Positions 15,826-25,509 of a stretch of 64,000 nucleotides of DNA are shown piece by piece. Under the pieces are notes generated by a model. That model saw nothing but the letters and a program-made list of their open reading frames with translations. It did not search any database and had not been told where the DNA came from. Numbering within the stretch: the stretch's first letter is position 1; every line of letters starts with the position of its first letter. This DNA comes from Pseudomonas sp. GGS8 (GTDB taxonomy: Bacteria; Pseudomonadota; Gammaproteobacteria; Pseudomonadales; Pseudomonadaceae). Where the stretch lies: positions 797,001 through 861,000 of the forward strand of contig NZ_JALJWF010000001.1 in assembly GCF_024168645.1 (NCBI RefSeq), given 5' to 3'. Position numbers and translations under genes: made by a program.

Positions 15826-18564
15826 TTACCCCAACATCCCCAATTCCTTCGCTCGCGCCACCGCCTGGGTCCTGCGCTCAACCCCAAGCTTACTGTTGAT
15901 ATGGCTGGCATGGGTTTTAACGGTATGCAGCGAAATGAACAACTGGTCGCTGATTTCCTGATTCGAACACCCCTGCGCGATAAGTCGCAGGACAGCCAAC
16001 TCACGCGTACTGAGTTGTTCGGCAGCGGGCAATAACTCCACCACCAGACGGGAGGCCATCGCAGGAAGTTTTTCCGAGAGGCTCTGCGCAACGGCCGTCG
16101 GTGCACAGAGTTGAAGTTGCCCACGCAGCCAGTCCGGGTGCTCGGCCAGTAATCGGTCAAACGGTTGCAGGGCACCTCCGGTGGCCGCTTCCAAAGCCTG
16201 GGCCAGCGCCTTGCGGGCTTCGGCCTCGCGTCCGCCCGCCAACAACAACGTAACGCTCTGATTCAGCGCCATCACGCTGAGCATCTGCCGACCGCTGCGC
16301 TGACCGTGTTCATGCAGTGCATTCAGGCGCCCTTCGGCGAGCATGGGCTGGCCCTTCATCATGTCCAGTGCGGCCTGTTGCAACTCAATGTGCAGCGGTA
16401 GTTGTGGATGGAATTCCGGGGGGGCCGCCGGGTGCTCGCCGTTGTAGGTCTGCCCCAATCGCGCGAGCCACGCTTCGGCTAGATCGATACGACCCTGGAT
16501 CAGCCAGAGTTCACATTTGACCAGGGTAATCATCGCCAGATAGTAAATCGGTGGGACGTCCCAGATGTGCATCAGACGCTCGGCCTCGGCAAGTTCGGCG
16601 AAGGCCTTCGCGAATTCGCCGCTATTGCCCTCCAGCCGGGCAATCACGCAGTGACCGATCAATACGCTGATGTCGCGACAGGCCCGGGCTTCGCCCAACC
16701 CCGCTTGCAAACGTGCCCGTGCGGCCTGGGGTTGCAAGCGCAGCGCCAGCAAAAAACCCTCGTACAAGATCAGGCGCGCGCGCACCGCATAAAGCCGTTG
16801 TGGGGATAAACCTTGCAGGCGTTGCAGCCCCTGACGGACTTCATCCAGTGAACGCAGGATCTCCCCTCGCGCCTGTAATACCCGGGCGCGGTCGTAATGA
16901 GCCAAGGCCTCGAACAACGGATTGCCGACCCGTTGTGCCAGCTCAAGGGAATCACGATTCAACCCCCGTGCACGCCACAGGTCGCCATCGGCAATCGCCA
17001 GACTGGACAATGTCGACAGGCACATCAGGCGCTGTCCATACCGTTTGGCCGGCAGGCTCTCCAGCGCTTCGCTGCAGTACAGCAACGTCAACTCACGATT
17101 GCCTCGCCCCCGGGCAATGATCCCGCTCAGGGCCAGCCATTGCGCCAGCATGGATTTTTGCGCAGTAGCCGACGGCGCCGGCAGGAAGCGGCTCAGGTGA
17201 CTGGCCAACTCCTCGGCGGCGTCCAGTTGACAGGCTAGCCCCAACGCCCAGCTGTAGAGCACGATCAGCCGAGGCGTGCTGATTAACAAGCTATCGGGCA
17301 AGTCCATTTTCCAGCGCAGCAACATGCCGACGTTCTGCTCAGCCAGCAGTTGCTCTTCAGAAAGGTTTTGCACCAAATTTGCCGCGACATCCAGGTGCCC
17401 GGCGCGCAACGCCTGCTCCACCGCCTCATCGAGTAGACCCTGGGCGTTGAACCAGCGGCAGGCGCGCAGATGCAAACTGGCCGTCGGCACCATCGCCTGG
17501 GCGGTGGGCCGGCTGCGCAGCAGGTCGGAAAAAAGGTGGTGATAGCGATACCAGTGACCGTGTTCGTCCAACGGCACCAGAAACACTTGATGCGCCAGCA
17601 GGAAACGCAGGATCTCGGCGCTGTCATGGGCCTCGCGCACGGCGTCACACAGCTCGCTGCAAAAGCGCTCCTGAGGCGCGGTGTCGTACAGAAATGACTG
17701 CACCTCGGCGGGTAGGCAATCGATGACTTCTTCGAGCAGGTAATCGCGAATCAGCCCTTCCCCACCGTACAGCGACTGAGGCAATGCCCCCTCGCGGCCC
17801 ACCTCGGAGGCCGCCAGCAGCCAGAAACGCAGCCCTGCCACCCAGCCTTCGCTGCGCTGGATCAAATTCTCCAGCGCCTCGCCACGCAATGAAATGCTGT
17901 GTCGATCAAGCAGGCTCAGGGCTTCATCATGGGTCAACCGAAGATCCTGCTCATGCAACTCAAGCAGTTGCCGCGACAGCCGCAGGCGCGCCAGATGCCA
18001 GTCCGGACGTTGCCGGCTGGTGACCATGACCAGCAGGCCATCGGGTAAATGATTGAGGAAAAACTGCAAACAACGATCAAGCACCGGGCCCTGGGCCAGA
18101 TGATAGTCATCAAGTACCAACAGCAGCGGCGTGTTGGGTGAGAGGTGCACGGCCAGCTCATCGAGCAAACCGTCCAGCCATTCTTCAAAGGCGAACGGTT
18201 GATGGCGTTGACGCATCTTCAGCAGCCCCAACGCCTGACTGCCCAGTTGTGGAAAGTAGTCTCGAAGACCTTCGAGCAGGCGCTCAAGAAAACGGCCGGG
18301 ATCACTGTCCCGCAGACTCAAGCCCAACCACAGGCTTTGCCAGTGATCCGGCAACCCCTGACAAAACTCCACCGCCAATGAACTCTTGCCGAACCCTGCC
18401 GGTGCGCTGACCAGCAACAGCCTGCCACCGAGACCTGCACCCAAGCGCTCGCACAGACGCGGCCGCAGCACATGGCCGGCGGGCAGCGGAGGCCGGAAAA
18501 AGCGCCCGTCCAGTGCCGCGACGGCAACGCTTGCAGGGTCCGGAAGTGGGGACAGATCAGTCAT
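15826..18564 (-). CDS. MalT-like LuxR-family transcriptional regulator (LAL type)
   Basis: This 912-residue ATP-dependent large LuxR regulator has Walker A APAGFGKS at about 54-61 and Walker B LLLVLDD at about 147-153. A long helical TPR-like middle region spans roughly 330-780. A C-terminal LuxR helix-turn-helix lies at about 845-910 (LSTRELAVLRLIAQGCSNQEISDQLFISLHTVKTHASHINSKLGV). Regulators of this type need ATP and an inducer to activate transcription. It lies just downstream of DUF1329 and DUF1302 genes on the same strand. An equivalent locus in P. putida (PP_0763 to PP_0767, from memory) pairs such a regulator with fatty-acid utilisation genes. Confidence 0.92.
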   Translation of the reverse strand: MTDLSPLPDPASVAVAALDGRFFRPPLPAGHVLRPRLCERLGAGLGGRLLLVSAPAGFGKSSLAVEFCQGLPDHWQSLWLGLSLRDSDPGRFLERLLEGLRDYFPQLGSQALGLLKMRQRHQPFAFEEWLDGLLDELAVHLSPNTPLLLVLDDYHLAQGPVLDRCLQFFLNHLPDGLLVMVTSRQRPDWHLARLRLSRQLLELHEQDLRLTHDEALSLLDRHSISLRGEALENLIQRSEGWVAGLRFWLLAASEVGREGALPQSLYGGEGLIRDYLLEEVIDCLPAEVQSFLYDTAPQERFCSELCDAVREAHDSAEILRFLLAHQVFLVPLDEHGHWYRYHHLFSDLLRSRPTAQAMVPTASLHLRACRWFNAQGLLDEAVEQALRAGHLDVAANLVQNLSEEQLLAEQNVGMLLRWKMDLPDSLLISTPRLIVLYSWALGLACQLDAAEELASHLSRFLPAPSATAQKSMLAQWLALSGIIARGRGNRELTLLYCSEALESLPAKRYGQRLMCLSTLSSLAIADGDLWRARGLNRDSLELAQRVGNPLFEALAHYDRARVLQARGEILRSLDEVRQGLQRLQGLSPQRLYAVRARLILYEGFLLALRLQPQAARARLQAGLGEARACRDISVLIGHCVIARLEGNSGEFAKAFAELAEAERLMHIWDVPPIYYLAMITLVKCELWLIQGRIDLAEAWLARLGQTYNGEHPAAPPEFHPQLPLHIELQQAALDMMKGQPMLAEGRLNALHEHGQRSGRQMLSVMALNQSVTLLLAGGREAEARKALAQALEAATGGALQPFDRLLAEHPDWLRGQLQLCAPTAVAQSLSEKLPAMASRLVVELLPAAEQLSTRELAVLRLIAQGCSNQEISDQLFISLHTVKTHASHINSKLGVERRTQAVARAKELGMLG

Positions 18565-18739
18565 GGCCGGCTCTTGTTCGAAAGGCTGATGGCGGCGTTG
18601 CAGATGTCCGCAGCCTAGCGGTAAACGAAGAGCTATTGAAGGTTATTGCTACAAATGGCTACAAAAAGACTACAACCAAAGATGTCGGTAAACCGGACAG
18701 CCACACCGGACGACGCTCTTTATGAACATCCAAAAAAAT

Positions 18740-18766
18740 GCCCCGAACCAGTCGGGGCGTTTTTTC
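18740..18766 (-). terminator. Terminator after the DUF1329 gene
   Basis: A 6-bp GC stem (GCCCCG 18740-18745 with CGGGGC 18753-18758) has T tracts on both strands. On the minus strand it terminates the DUF1302-DUF1329 transcript before the LuxR gene, so the regulator is probably transcribed separately. Confidence 0.8.
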
Positions 18767-18794
18767 GAGGATGCGGCCTCGGGGTTACAACGTT

Positions 18795-20159
18795 TTAGCG
18801 AACGCCTTCCTGACGCAACGCGGCCGGGGTGAAGTCGGCGGTGCCGGCGGTGAAACCGAAGTTATACGCCGACTTCTCTTCGTTCTTCATGCCCAACGCC
18901 AGGTAGCGGCCCGATTGCAGGTCGTACAGGGTTTCGAGGGCGTACCACGGCACTTGCTTATCGTAGTAGTTCTCGGCGTGAGCCTCGGCGACACGCCACA
19001 GTTGCCCGCGACCGTCGTAGTGGTCGACCACCGCCGCCTGCCAGGTGTCTTCGTCGATGTAGAAGTCACGTTTGGCGTAGATGTGACGCTGACCTTCCTT
19101 CAGGGTCGCGACCACATGCCAGACCCGACGCAGTTCATAGCGAGCCAGGTCCTGGTTGATGTGGCCGGCCTTGATGATGTCAGCGTACTTCAGTTGTGGC
19201 GAATCGAGCTTGTAGCTGTCGGAGGCGATGTACATCTCTTTCTTGCCTTCGAGCTTCCAGTCATAGCGATCCGGCGCACCGTTGTACATGTCCAGGTTGT
19301 CGGAGGTACGCAGGCCATCGGCAGCGGTACCTGGCCCGTCATAGGACACTTGCGGCGCACGACGCACACGGCGTTGCCCGGCGTTGTAGACCCACGCCGA
19401 ACGCGGCTCTTTAACCTGGTCGAGGGTTTCATGCACCAGCAGCACGCCACCGGCCAGACGAGCCGGCGCGGTCACTTTCTGCTTGAAGTAGAACAGAATG
19501 TTGCCCGGGTTCTTCGGATCGTAATCCTTCATCTTGTCGCGGAACACGAACTGGTCCTCGAAGTACACCAGGCTGAACGAGCCGTTCGGCTGCGGCGTGG
19601 CCTGGGTTATCAGACGGGTCACACTGCCGCCGCGATAACGGGTGATATGGTTCCAGATGACTTCAACGCCACTTTTCGGAATCGGGAACGGGATCGCGGT
19701 TTCGAAGTTCTCCAGACCATTACCACCGGACACCAGATTAGTGTTGGTAGCGTTCTTCTTGATGGAGGCAAACACCTCATCCGGCACGGTGGCGCCGCGA
19801 TGGGACGGATAGACCGGCATCTTGAAGGTTTCCGGGTAGCGCTTGAACATCGCGTACTGGCCCGGCGCGAGCTTGTCCTTGTACTGGTCGACGTTCTGCG
19901 CGGTGATGGTGAACAGCGGTTTTTCACTCGCGTACGGATCAGACAGAAAACCCTTGCTGTCCACGCTACCGGCGTTTTTCGGCATGGGTTTCCAGGCCGG
20001 GATCGAACCGTCGGCGTTGCCCGCCATCTCGGCGCCCATCGGGGTCAGGCTCTTGCCCAGCTTGTCCGCTTCGGCCGCAGGGACCGCCGCCATGACACCG
20101 GTCGCCAACAGCGAAAGCCCCAGAACACCAACGTGGAACAGACTCTTTGTTAGTTTCAT
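18795..20159 (-). CDS. DUF1329 outer-membrane/periplasmic protein
   Basis: This 454-residue protein has a Sec signal peptide (MKLTKSLFHVGVLGLSLLATGVMA, cleavage near residue 24). The remainder is the DUF1329 domain, thought to adopt a LolA/LolB-like lipid-binding fold. Characteristic segments are ADKLGKSLTPMGAEMAGN near the mature N-terminus, RRVRRAPQVSYDGPG and KRDFYIDEDTW. It lies 28 bases downstream of the DUF1302 gene, and the two families nearly always occur together, often with lipid or sterol catabolism genes. A role in moving or hydrolysing hydrophobic substrates at the outer membrane is inference. Confidence 0.9.
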   Translation of the reverse strand: MKLTKSLFHVGVLGLSLLATGVMAAVPAAEADKLGKSLTPMGAEMAGNADGSIPAWKPMPKNAGSVDSKGFLSDPYASEKPLFTITAQNVDQYKDKLAPGQYAMFKRYPETFKMPVYPSHRGATVPDEVFASIKKNATNTNLVSGGNGLENFETAIPFPIPKSGVEVIWNHITRYRGGSVTRLITQATPQPNGSFSLVYFEDQFVFRDKMKDYDPKNPGNILFYFKQKVTAPARLAGGVLLVHETLDQVKEPRSAWVYNAGQRRVRRAPQVSYDGPGTAADGLRTSDNLDMYNGAPDRYDWKLEGKKEMYIASDSYKLDSPQLKYADIIKAGHINQDLARYELRRVWHVVATLKEGQRHIYAKRDFYIDEDTWQAAVVDHYDGRGQLWRVAEAHAENYYDKQVPWYALETLYDLQSGRYLALGMKNEEKSAYNFGFTAGTADFTPAALRQEGVR

Positions 20160-20187
20160 AAATGTGTTCGTCCTGAAAATGCAGTGC

Positions 20188-22077
20188 TTAGAAGTTCACG
20201 CCGAAGCTGAGCGCAACGAAGTCACGGTCATCTACGGTGGTGTACTTGCCGTCGAAGAAGTTGGTGTACGCCAGGCTCGCGGTGTAGGTGTTCTGGTATT
20301 CGGCATCGAGCCCCAGGCTTACCGCTTTACGACCTTCCTCGAAGTTGCCGCCAGGGCCAGGCGAATAACCGCTCACGTCGTGGGACCAGGCCACGTTTGG
20401 TTTGAGGTTCACACCGGCGAATACGTCGGGGTATTCCCAAATGGCCCGGGCGCGATAACCCCACGAAGTGGCCGTAGTGAAGCCGTCGTCGTTGCAATTG
20501 CGGCTGCGGTTGTTGGTAGCGGCACCTGCGCCGGCACCATTGATGGTGCTGGTGTTGAGGATCGCCGAGCAGGTATCAAGGCCACCGGTGGACGGCAGTT
20601 CGCCAGGCCCATAGACCGGGTCACGGCCATAGCGGACGTCAGAGGTGCTTTCCAGGCCGCCCACATGGGTCACGCCCACTTCGCCCACCAGGGTCAGACG
20701 ATTGGCGCCCATGACCTGATCGAAGAAGTGCGTCAGGGTGGTCTGGAACTGGGTGATTTCCTTGCGGCGATAGCCGTGCAAGTCCTGACCCGGCACACCA
20801 TTAAGCAGCGAAGCATTGGTCAGAGCGCCGCCCAATGGACGCACGCCGGCGAACAGAATGTCGGTGGAGTTGAGCTGCACCGGCGCGTTCGGACGGTAGC
20901 TGATCTCGCCGCTCCACGCCGTACCGGTAGGCAACGTGGTGGAGAAGCTCAAGCCATACAGGCGGATGTCTTCCGGGTACTCGACGAAGTAGTTCGAGTT
21001 ACCCGCGACCACCAACGGCGCCAGAGCCCGAAGCGCCCCCGGCAAGGCCGCTGCCTGCGCATAGGCCGATGCTGGAGCCCCCGTAGCGCTGAAAATCGGC
21101 GCACGGCTGTGGTAGTTCATGAAGTAGGCGCCGAACTCGGTATCCAGCGGATCGAACATGTATTTGAGAGACGCGCCCCACTGGCCGCTGTCCCGTGCAT
21201 CGCGATCCGGGCCACGACGCACCAGCACACCTTCGTCGTTAACGTCGACGCCCAGCCTGGTCAATGTAGGCAGGGCGGCGGCCGGAACGGTCGAACGCTT
21301 GTTCAACACGCGCAGGTTGTTGTCGCAACCGTCGGCAATGATGTCGGGCTGGGAGAAGAAGGTGCCGCAGTTATCGACGACGGTCTGGTCCCATTCCAGC
21401 TGATAGAAGGCTTCGGCCGACAGCGTGTCGGTGAGGCTCTGGGACACGTAGAACATGTTGACCGGGATCAGACCTTCCTTGACCTCGGCGCCGGGGCGAC
21501 GGAACGCGGAGACATCGATCGGGTTGATCGAGTTGATGCCGCCGCCGATGAAAGTACTTTCACCCCAGCTCACAACCTGCTTGCCCAGACGCACGGAGCC
21601 CGGCTGATCGGCAATGGCGTAGTTGTGGTAGACGAAGGCGTCGAGGATCTCGCCGCCGGAGGACTTGGCGCCTTCCTTGCGGTTGTTGTCGCTGATGTCC
21701 TTGAACTCGCGGCTTTCATCCTTGAGTTCGAAGTCGTACCAGTATTTGCCCCGGACGAAGACGCCAGTGTCGCCGTATTTCAATTCAAGGTCATGGATAC
21801 CCTTGAAGATCTTCGAGAAAGTTTCGCCTCTCTTGAAGTTGGCGTGACCGTCATCGGACGTCTGGGACAGGCCACGGCCCCCGTTATTGACGCCGATGAG
21901 GTTTTTGTTGGGACTCTGAGTAGACCAACTGGCTCCGATCGACAGGGATGAGTCGAATTGACCTTCGATTTCACCGACGTTGAAACTGACGCCGAATGCA
22001 GGCCCGGCGAGCGAAGAAGCAAGACTGACCGCCAGGGGCAGTTTCGCCCGGCGCCAGAACTGGTTTACTGATGTCAT
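20188..22077 (-). CDS. DUF1302 outer-membrane protein
   Basis: This protein has 629 residues from the ATG at 22077, preceded by GGAG nine bases upstream. A signal peptide follows (MTSVNQFWRRAKLPLAVSLA..., cleavage after about residue 29). The longer in-frame ORF to 22521 lacks a start context and is rejected. The mature part is rich in alternating aromatic/polar strands and ends in VALSFGVNF, a C-terminal aromatic typical of outer-membrane beta-barrels. DUF1302 proteins are predicted barrels, perhaps channels for hydrophobic compounds. A conserved Cys pair (VDNCGTFF and ADGCDNN) may form a disulfide. It is the first gene of the pair with DUF1329. Confidence 0.88.
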   Translation of the reverse strand: MTSVNQFWRRAKLPLAVSLASSLAGPAFGVSFNVGEIEGQFDSSLSIGASWSTQSPNKNLIGVNNGGRGLSQTSDDGHANFKRGETFSKIFKGIHDLELKYGDTGVFVRGKYWYDFELKDESREFKDISDNNRKEGAKSSGGEILDAFVYHNYAIADQPGSVRLGKQVVSWGESTFIGGGINSINPIDVSAFRRPGAEVKEGLIPVNMFYVSQSLTDTLSAEAFYQLEWDQTVVDNCGTFFSQPDIIADGCDNNLRVLNKRSTVPAAALPTLTRLGVDVNDEGVLVRRGPDRDARDSGQWGASLKYMFDPLDTEFGAYFMNYHSRAPIFSATGAPASAYAQAAALPGALRALAPLVVAGNSNYFVEYPEDIRLYGLSFSTTLPTGTAWSGEISYRPNAPVQLNSTDILFAGVRPLGGALTNASLLNGVPGQDLHGYRRKEITQFQTTLTHFFDQVMGANRLTLVGEVGVTHVGGLESTSDVRYGRDPVYGPGELPSTGGLDTCSAILNTSTINGAGAGAATNNRSRNCNDDGFTTATSWGYRARAIWEYPDVFAGVNLKPNVAWSHDVSGYSPGPGGNFEEGRKAVSLGLDAEYQNTYTASLAYTNFFDGKYTTVDDRDFVALSFGVNF

Positions 22078-22411
22078 CGACGCTACTCCATGTGCATTAT
22101 TGTTATGGCTGAGTACTTTTAAAAACGCTGTGGGTGACCGGAAGCCAGGCGGTCCGAAGTCACTCCAAAGTTGCATCGCCCCTTTTAGTACGTGAGCTCC
22201 GTTCTTAAAAATCCGTGAGCGGACTATAGCCAGCAGGTAGTAGTGCTTGATCCCTCTAAAGTGTGATTTGCAACTGCGGGCCACTCTGGAACAGTCCTTT
22301 CGCCAGTCCGACACATGTCGGCACGGCAAGGATGGCTGAAAATTCGAATTTAACAAGCCAAGCGCTTGCTTGGTGGCTCTGGCGCGCCCTTTCGGGCACG
22401 CCAGATGACGC
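22078..22411. other. 334-bp intergenic region between acyl-CoA ligase and DUF1302 genes
   Basis: No coding sequence is supported. It should contain the promoter of the DUF1302-DUF1329 transcript. A 6-bp inverted repeat (CCGACA-N2-TGTCGG) at 22308-22321 is a possible regulator site. An imperfect 11-bp hairpin at 22379-22404, just after the ligase stop codon, may protect or end that mRNA although it lacks a T-tract. Confidence 0.5.
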
Positions 22412-24094
22412 TTAAAGCGTCGAGAGGAAGGTGCTGTTGTTAGCTTGCCATTCGGTGATGTCGACGCGAATACGCTTCTTGTCGAGCTTGCCGACGCTGG
22501 TCTTGGGAATTTCAGTAACAATGGCGATCTGGCTCGGGATAGCCCACTTGCTCAGGTGCCCCTGTTCAACGAACGGCTTGAGGTGCTCCTTGAGTTCCCT
22601 GGCCCCGATCTGATGCCCTTCGCGAACCACCAGCAGCGCAAACGGGCGCTCGCCCCACTGCGGATCGGCGATACCCACTACTGCTACCTCGCGTACCGCA
22701 GGGTGGCGACTGATCAGGTCTTCCAGGTCCAGAGAAGAGATCCACTCGCCCCCCGTCTTGATCACATCCTTGATCCGGTCACGGATGTCGATCACGCCCA
22801 TGCTGTCCAGGGTTGCCACGTCGCCGGTGTGCAGCCAGCCCCCGGCCCAGAGTTCGGCGCCTTTTTGCGGCTCGTTGAAGTAACCCTCGGTGAGCCACGG
22901 CGCACGCAGTACCAGTTCGCCCTGGGTTTCGCCATCGGCAGGCAGGAAGTTGCCGTCGGTGTCGATGATTGCCGCCTCAACCAACGGCCCCGGTACACCA
23001 GCCTTGATCCGGTAGGTGGTGCGTTCGTCTTCAGTGCCGGCCATCAGCTCATCGTTGAGGTGGGCGCAGGATACCAATGGCCCGGTTTCCGACATGCCGT
23101 AAGCGGCGGTCAATTGGATGCCCTTGGCCTTGGCGGCGTCGTACAGCGCATGGTTGAGCGCACTGCCGCCGATGACGATTTTCCAGCCACCGAAATCGAC
23201 GTTTTGCGCCGCCTTGGAGTTGAGGATCATTTGCAGAATGGTCGGTACACAGTGGGAAAAGCTCACCTTCTCCTTGCGCCACAGCTCCACCAGATACTCG
23301 GGGTCATAACGGCCCGGATAGACTTGCTTGAGCCCGAGCATGGTCGCCACATACGGCAAGCCCCAGGCGTGCACATGGAACATCGGGGTGATCGGCATAT
23401 ACACGTCGTTGGTGCCCAACAGCCGCACGCTGTCGATGGCGCCCATGATGGTCGACACGCCCATGGTATGCAGCACCAGTTGCCGGTGGGTGAAATACAC
23501 GCCTTTGGGGTTACCGGTGGTGCCGGTGGTGTAGAACGTAGTGGCCACCGAGTTTTCGTCGAAGTCCTGGAAGTCGTACTGCGGGCTCGCCGCGGCCAGC
23601 AGTTGCTCGTACTCGCCGACAAGGTTCGGCAGCTCGGCGGTCTTTTCCGGCAAGTCGGTCAGCAGCAGGGTTTTCTCCACCGTGGTCAGGTGCCCGGCAA
23701 TCGCCTTGTACAAACCGACGAACTCACTGTTGACCAGCACAAAGCGGTCCTCGGCGTGGTTCATGGTGTAGAGAATCTGTTCCGGCGACAGGCGCACGTT
23801 GATGGTGTGGATCACCGCGCCGATCATCGGGATGGCAAACATGCACTCCAGGTAGCGATGGCTGTCCCAGTCCATCACCGCCACGGTGTCCCCGGCCTTC
23901 ACGCCGGCCTCTGTCAGCACATTGGCCAGCCGCGCGACCCGCTCGATCAGGGTCGGATAGCTATAGCGCAACTGATCGCGGTAGATGATCTCGCGAGTTT
24001 TTTCGTAACGGGCGCCGGACATCAGCAGCCGTTTAATCAACAGCGGATACCGGTAAGCGCCCTCGGCTGGAGGAATAACGCGAGTCTGCAACAT
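22412..24094 (-). CDS. Fatty-acid (medium-chain-type) acyl-CoA ligase
   Basis: This 560-residue AMP-forming acyl-CoA synthetase activates fatty acids with ATP and CoA. The adenylation motifs are TTFYTTGTTGNPKG at about 185-198, AAYGMSETGPLVS, and WLHTGDVATLDSMGVIDIRDRIKD. The C-terminal catalytic Lys lies in PKTSVGKLDKKRIR. The N-terminus (YPLLIKRLLMSGARY) and overall length resemble AlkK-type medium-chain ligases. Its place upstream of DUF1302, DUF1329 and the LuxR regulator, all on the minus strand, suggests a joint role in using medium-chain fatty acids or their esters. Confidence 0.92.
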   Translation of the reverse strand: MLQTRVIPPAEGAYRYPLLIKRLLMSGARYEKTREIIYRDQLRYSYPTLIERVARLANVLTEAGVKAGDTVAVMDWDSHRYLECMFAIPMIGAVIHTINVRLSPEQILYTMNHAEDRFVLVNSEFVGLYKAIAGHLTTVEKTLLLTDLPEKTAELPNLVGEYEQLLAAASPQYDFQDFDENSVATTFYTTGTTGNPKGVYFTHRQLVLHTMGVSTIMGAIDSVRLLGTNDVYMPITPMFHVHAWGLPYVATMLGLKQVYPGRYDPEYLVELWRKEKVSFSHCVPTILQMILNSKAAQNVDFGGWKIVIGGSALNHALYDAAKAKGIQLTAAYGMSETGPLVSCAHLNDELMAGTEDERTTYRIKAGVPGPLVEAAIIDTDGNFLPADGETQGELVLRAPWLTEGYFNEPQKGAELWAGGWLHTGDVATLDSMGVIDIRDRIKDVIKTGGEWISSLDLEDLISRHPAVREVAVVGIADPQWGERPFALLVVREGHQIGARELKEHLKPFVEQGHLSKWAIPSQIAIVTEIPKTSVGKLDKKRIRVDITEWQANNSTFLSTL

Positions 24095-24240
24095 AAGAGT
24101 CCCTTTTTGACTGCACAGTCTTGGCTGCTAAAGCTAAGCACTCTAGTGGCCTTGAACGCCAGTCAAATCAGCCAAAGGTATGATTTGCAGAGCCGTACAA
24201 ATGCTAGCTTTGCGCCATTACTTGCAGGAATTCATCGCCG

Positions 24241-25425
24241 TTACACCGCTTTTCCTACGGCCGCCTCGGATGGTGTCCGAGGGAAAACCACTGCTGCCAC
24301 GAAGGTCAACGCCGCAAAACCCGCCAATATCAGGTAAAGGCCTACAAAACCTTGGCGCGGTTCGACGAACGAAATCAGCGGAATGGCGCTAGCACTGGCA
24401 CCGAATGATAAACAGTAACGCAGCGCGAAGACTCGGGACTGCCATTGCGGCGCGACGAAGTTGGCGACCATCGCATCATTCACCGTGACCTGGCCAAACA
24501 CCACGAACATGAACGCCGCGCCCAGCGCTATCACGGCCCAACCGTCGACATAGGCCAACCCGAACAACAGCGGCGCCTGGCACAGCGTCAACACCATAAA
24601 CGGCCATTTCAGACTGAAATGATGCAAGACCCGACCGATGCTCAACTGCGCCGCGGCGCCGAAGGCATACGCCAGGCTGACCACGACGCCAAGAGTTTGC
24701 GGTGAAGCGAACAAATCGTGCAGGCGCTCCTGAAACAGTTTCGGATAGGTCATGGTCGTGGCGTTGAACACCACACCGCCGGTCGCGGTGGCCAAGGCCA
24801 GTACGCCGAACACCATGAACATGGAAATCCGCTGGCCAGCCACACCTTTGAGCGGCATGTGCGCACGCTTCGGGATCGGTTCTTCGCGCACCTGAAACGC
24901 GAAACCGATGCCCAGCACAATCGCTACCACGCCGGGCAAAATGAATGCCGAACGCCAGCCGAACTGCGCCACCAGCAACCCGGTGATCAGCGCCGAAAAT
25001 GCCACGCCGAGGTTGCCCCACATACCGTTGATACCGATTTCCCGACCGCGATGCTGCGCGTAAGCCACCAGCATCGCGGTGCCTACCGGGTGATAGATCG
25101 CGGCGAAAATCCCGATCAGCGTCAGGCCGAGTACCAGCATCGGTGCACTGCTGCTCACGCCGGTAAAGATTGCCGAGGCGCCAATGCCGAAAAAAAACAC
25201 CAGCATCATTTTCCGTCGGCTCCAGTGATCCCCTAGCCAACCGGCCGGCAGCGAACAGGCGCCAAAGGCAATGAAACCGCCGAGGGACAGGCCGATCAGC
25301 GTGGCGTAGTCCAGCGCGAAGGCCTGGGTCATGCCGAGAATGGCGGCGGGAAAAATCAGCATGAACATGTGATCGATCACATGGGCTGCGTTGATGTAGC
25401 GGAGGACATTTCTAGTCTGGTTCAT
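24241..25425 (-). CDS. MFS transporter
   Basis: This 394-residue major facilitator has about 12 predicted membrane segments. The loop 2-3 signature region reads GWLGDHWSRRKMM, the typical G-x-L-x-D-x-x-G/S-RR/KK pattern. Segment IYHPVGTAMLVAYAQHRGREIGINGMWGNLGVAFS resembles the fosmidomycin-resistance-like branch. The substrate is unknown. It is divergent from the AraC regulator at 25510, with a short shared promoter region, so it is probably controlled by that regulator. Confidence 0.9.
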   Translation of the reverse strand: MNQTRNVLRYINAAHVIDHMFMLIFPAAILGMTQAFALDYATLIGLSLGGFIAFGACSLPAGWLGDHWSRRKMMLVFFFGIGASAIFTGVSSSAPMLVLGLTLIGIFAAIYHPVGTAMLVAYAQHRGREIGINGMWGNLGVAFSALITGLLVAQFGWRSAFILPGVVAIVLGIGFAFQVREEPIPKRAHMPLKGVAGQRISMFMVFGVLALATATGGVVFNATTMTYPKLFQERLHDLFASPQTLGVVVSLAYAFGAAAQLSIGRVLHHFSLKWPFMVLTLCQAPLLFGLAYVDGWAVIALGAAFMFVVFGQVTVNDAMVANFVAPQWQSRVFALRYCLSFGASASAIPLISFVEPRQGFVGLYLILAGFAALTFVAAVVFPRTPSEAAVGKAV

Positions 25426-25509
25426 CGCGGCACGCTTACGTTGTAGTGAGCGGCTTATGCTAAGTTGGCGAAAAAGAGCATTCCTGACAACAAAGTCATT
25501 GGATCTGAC

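Noticed and set aside
22379..22404. Rho-independent terminator after the acyl-CoA ligase
   Set aside because: The hairpin is imperfect and no T-tract follows on the minus strand, so it is mentioned only as a hairpin.
20188..22521. Long 777-codon reading of the DUF1302 gene
   Set aside because: The first about 148 codons have no start context and precede a clear ribosome-binding site, ATG and signal peptide at 22077.
22445..24337. 630-codon plus-strand ORF opposite the acyl-CoA ligase
   Set aside because: Antisense shadow of the well-supported ligase gene.
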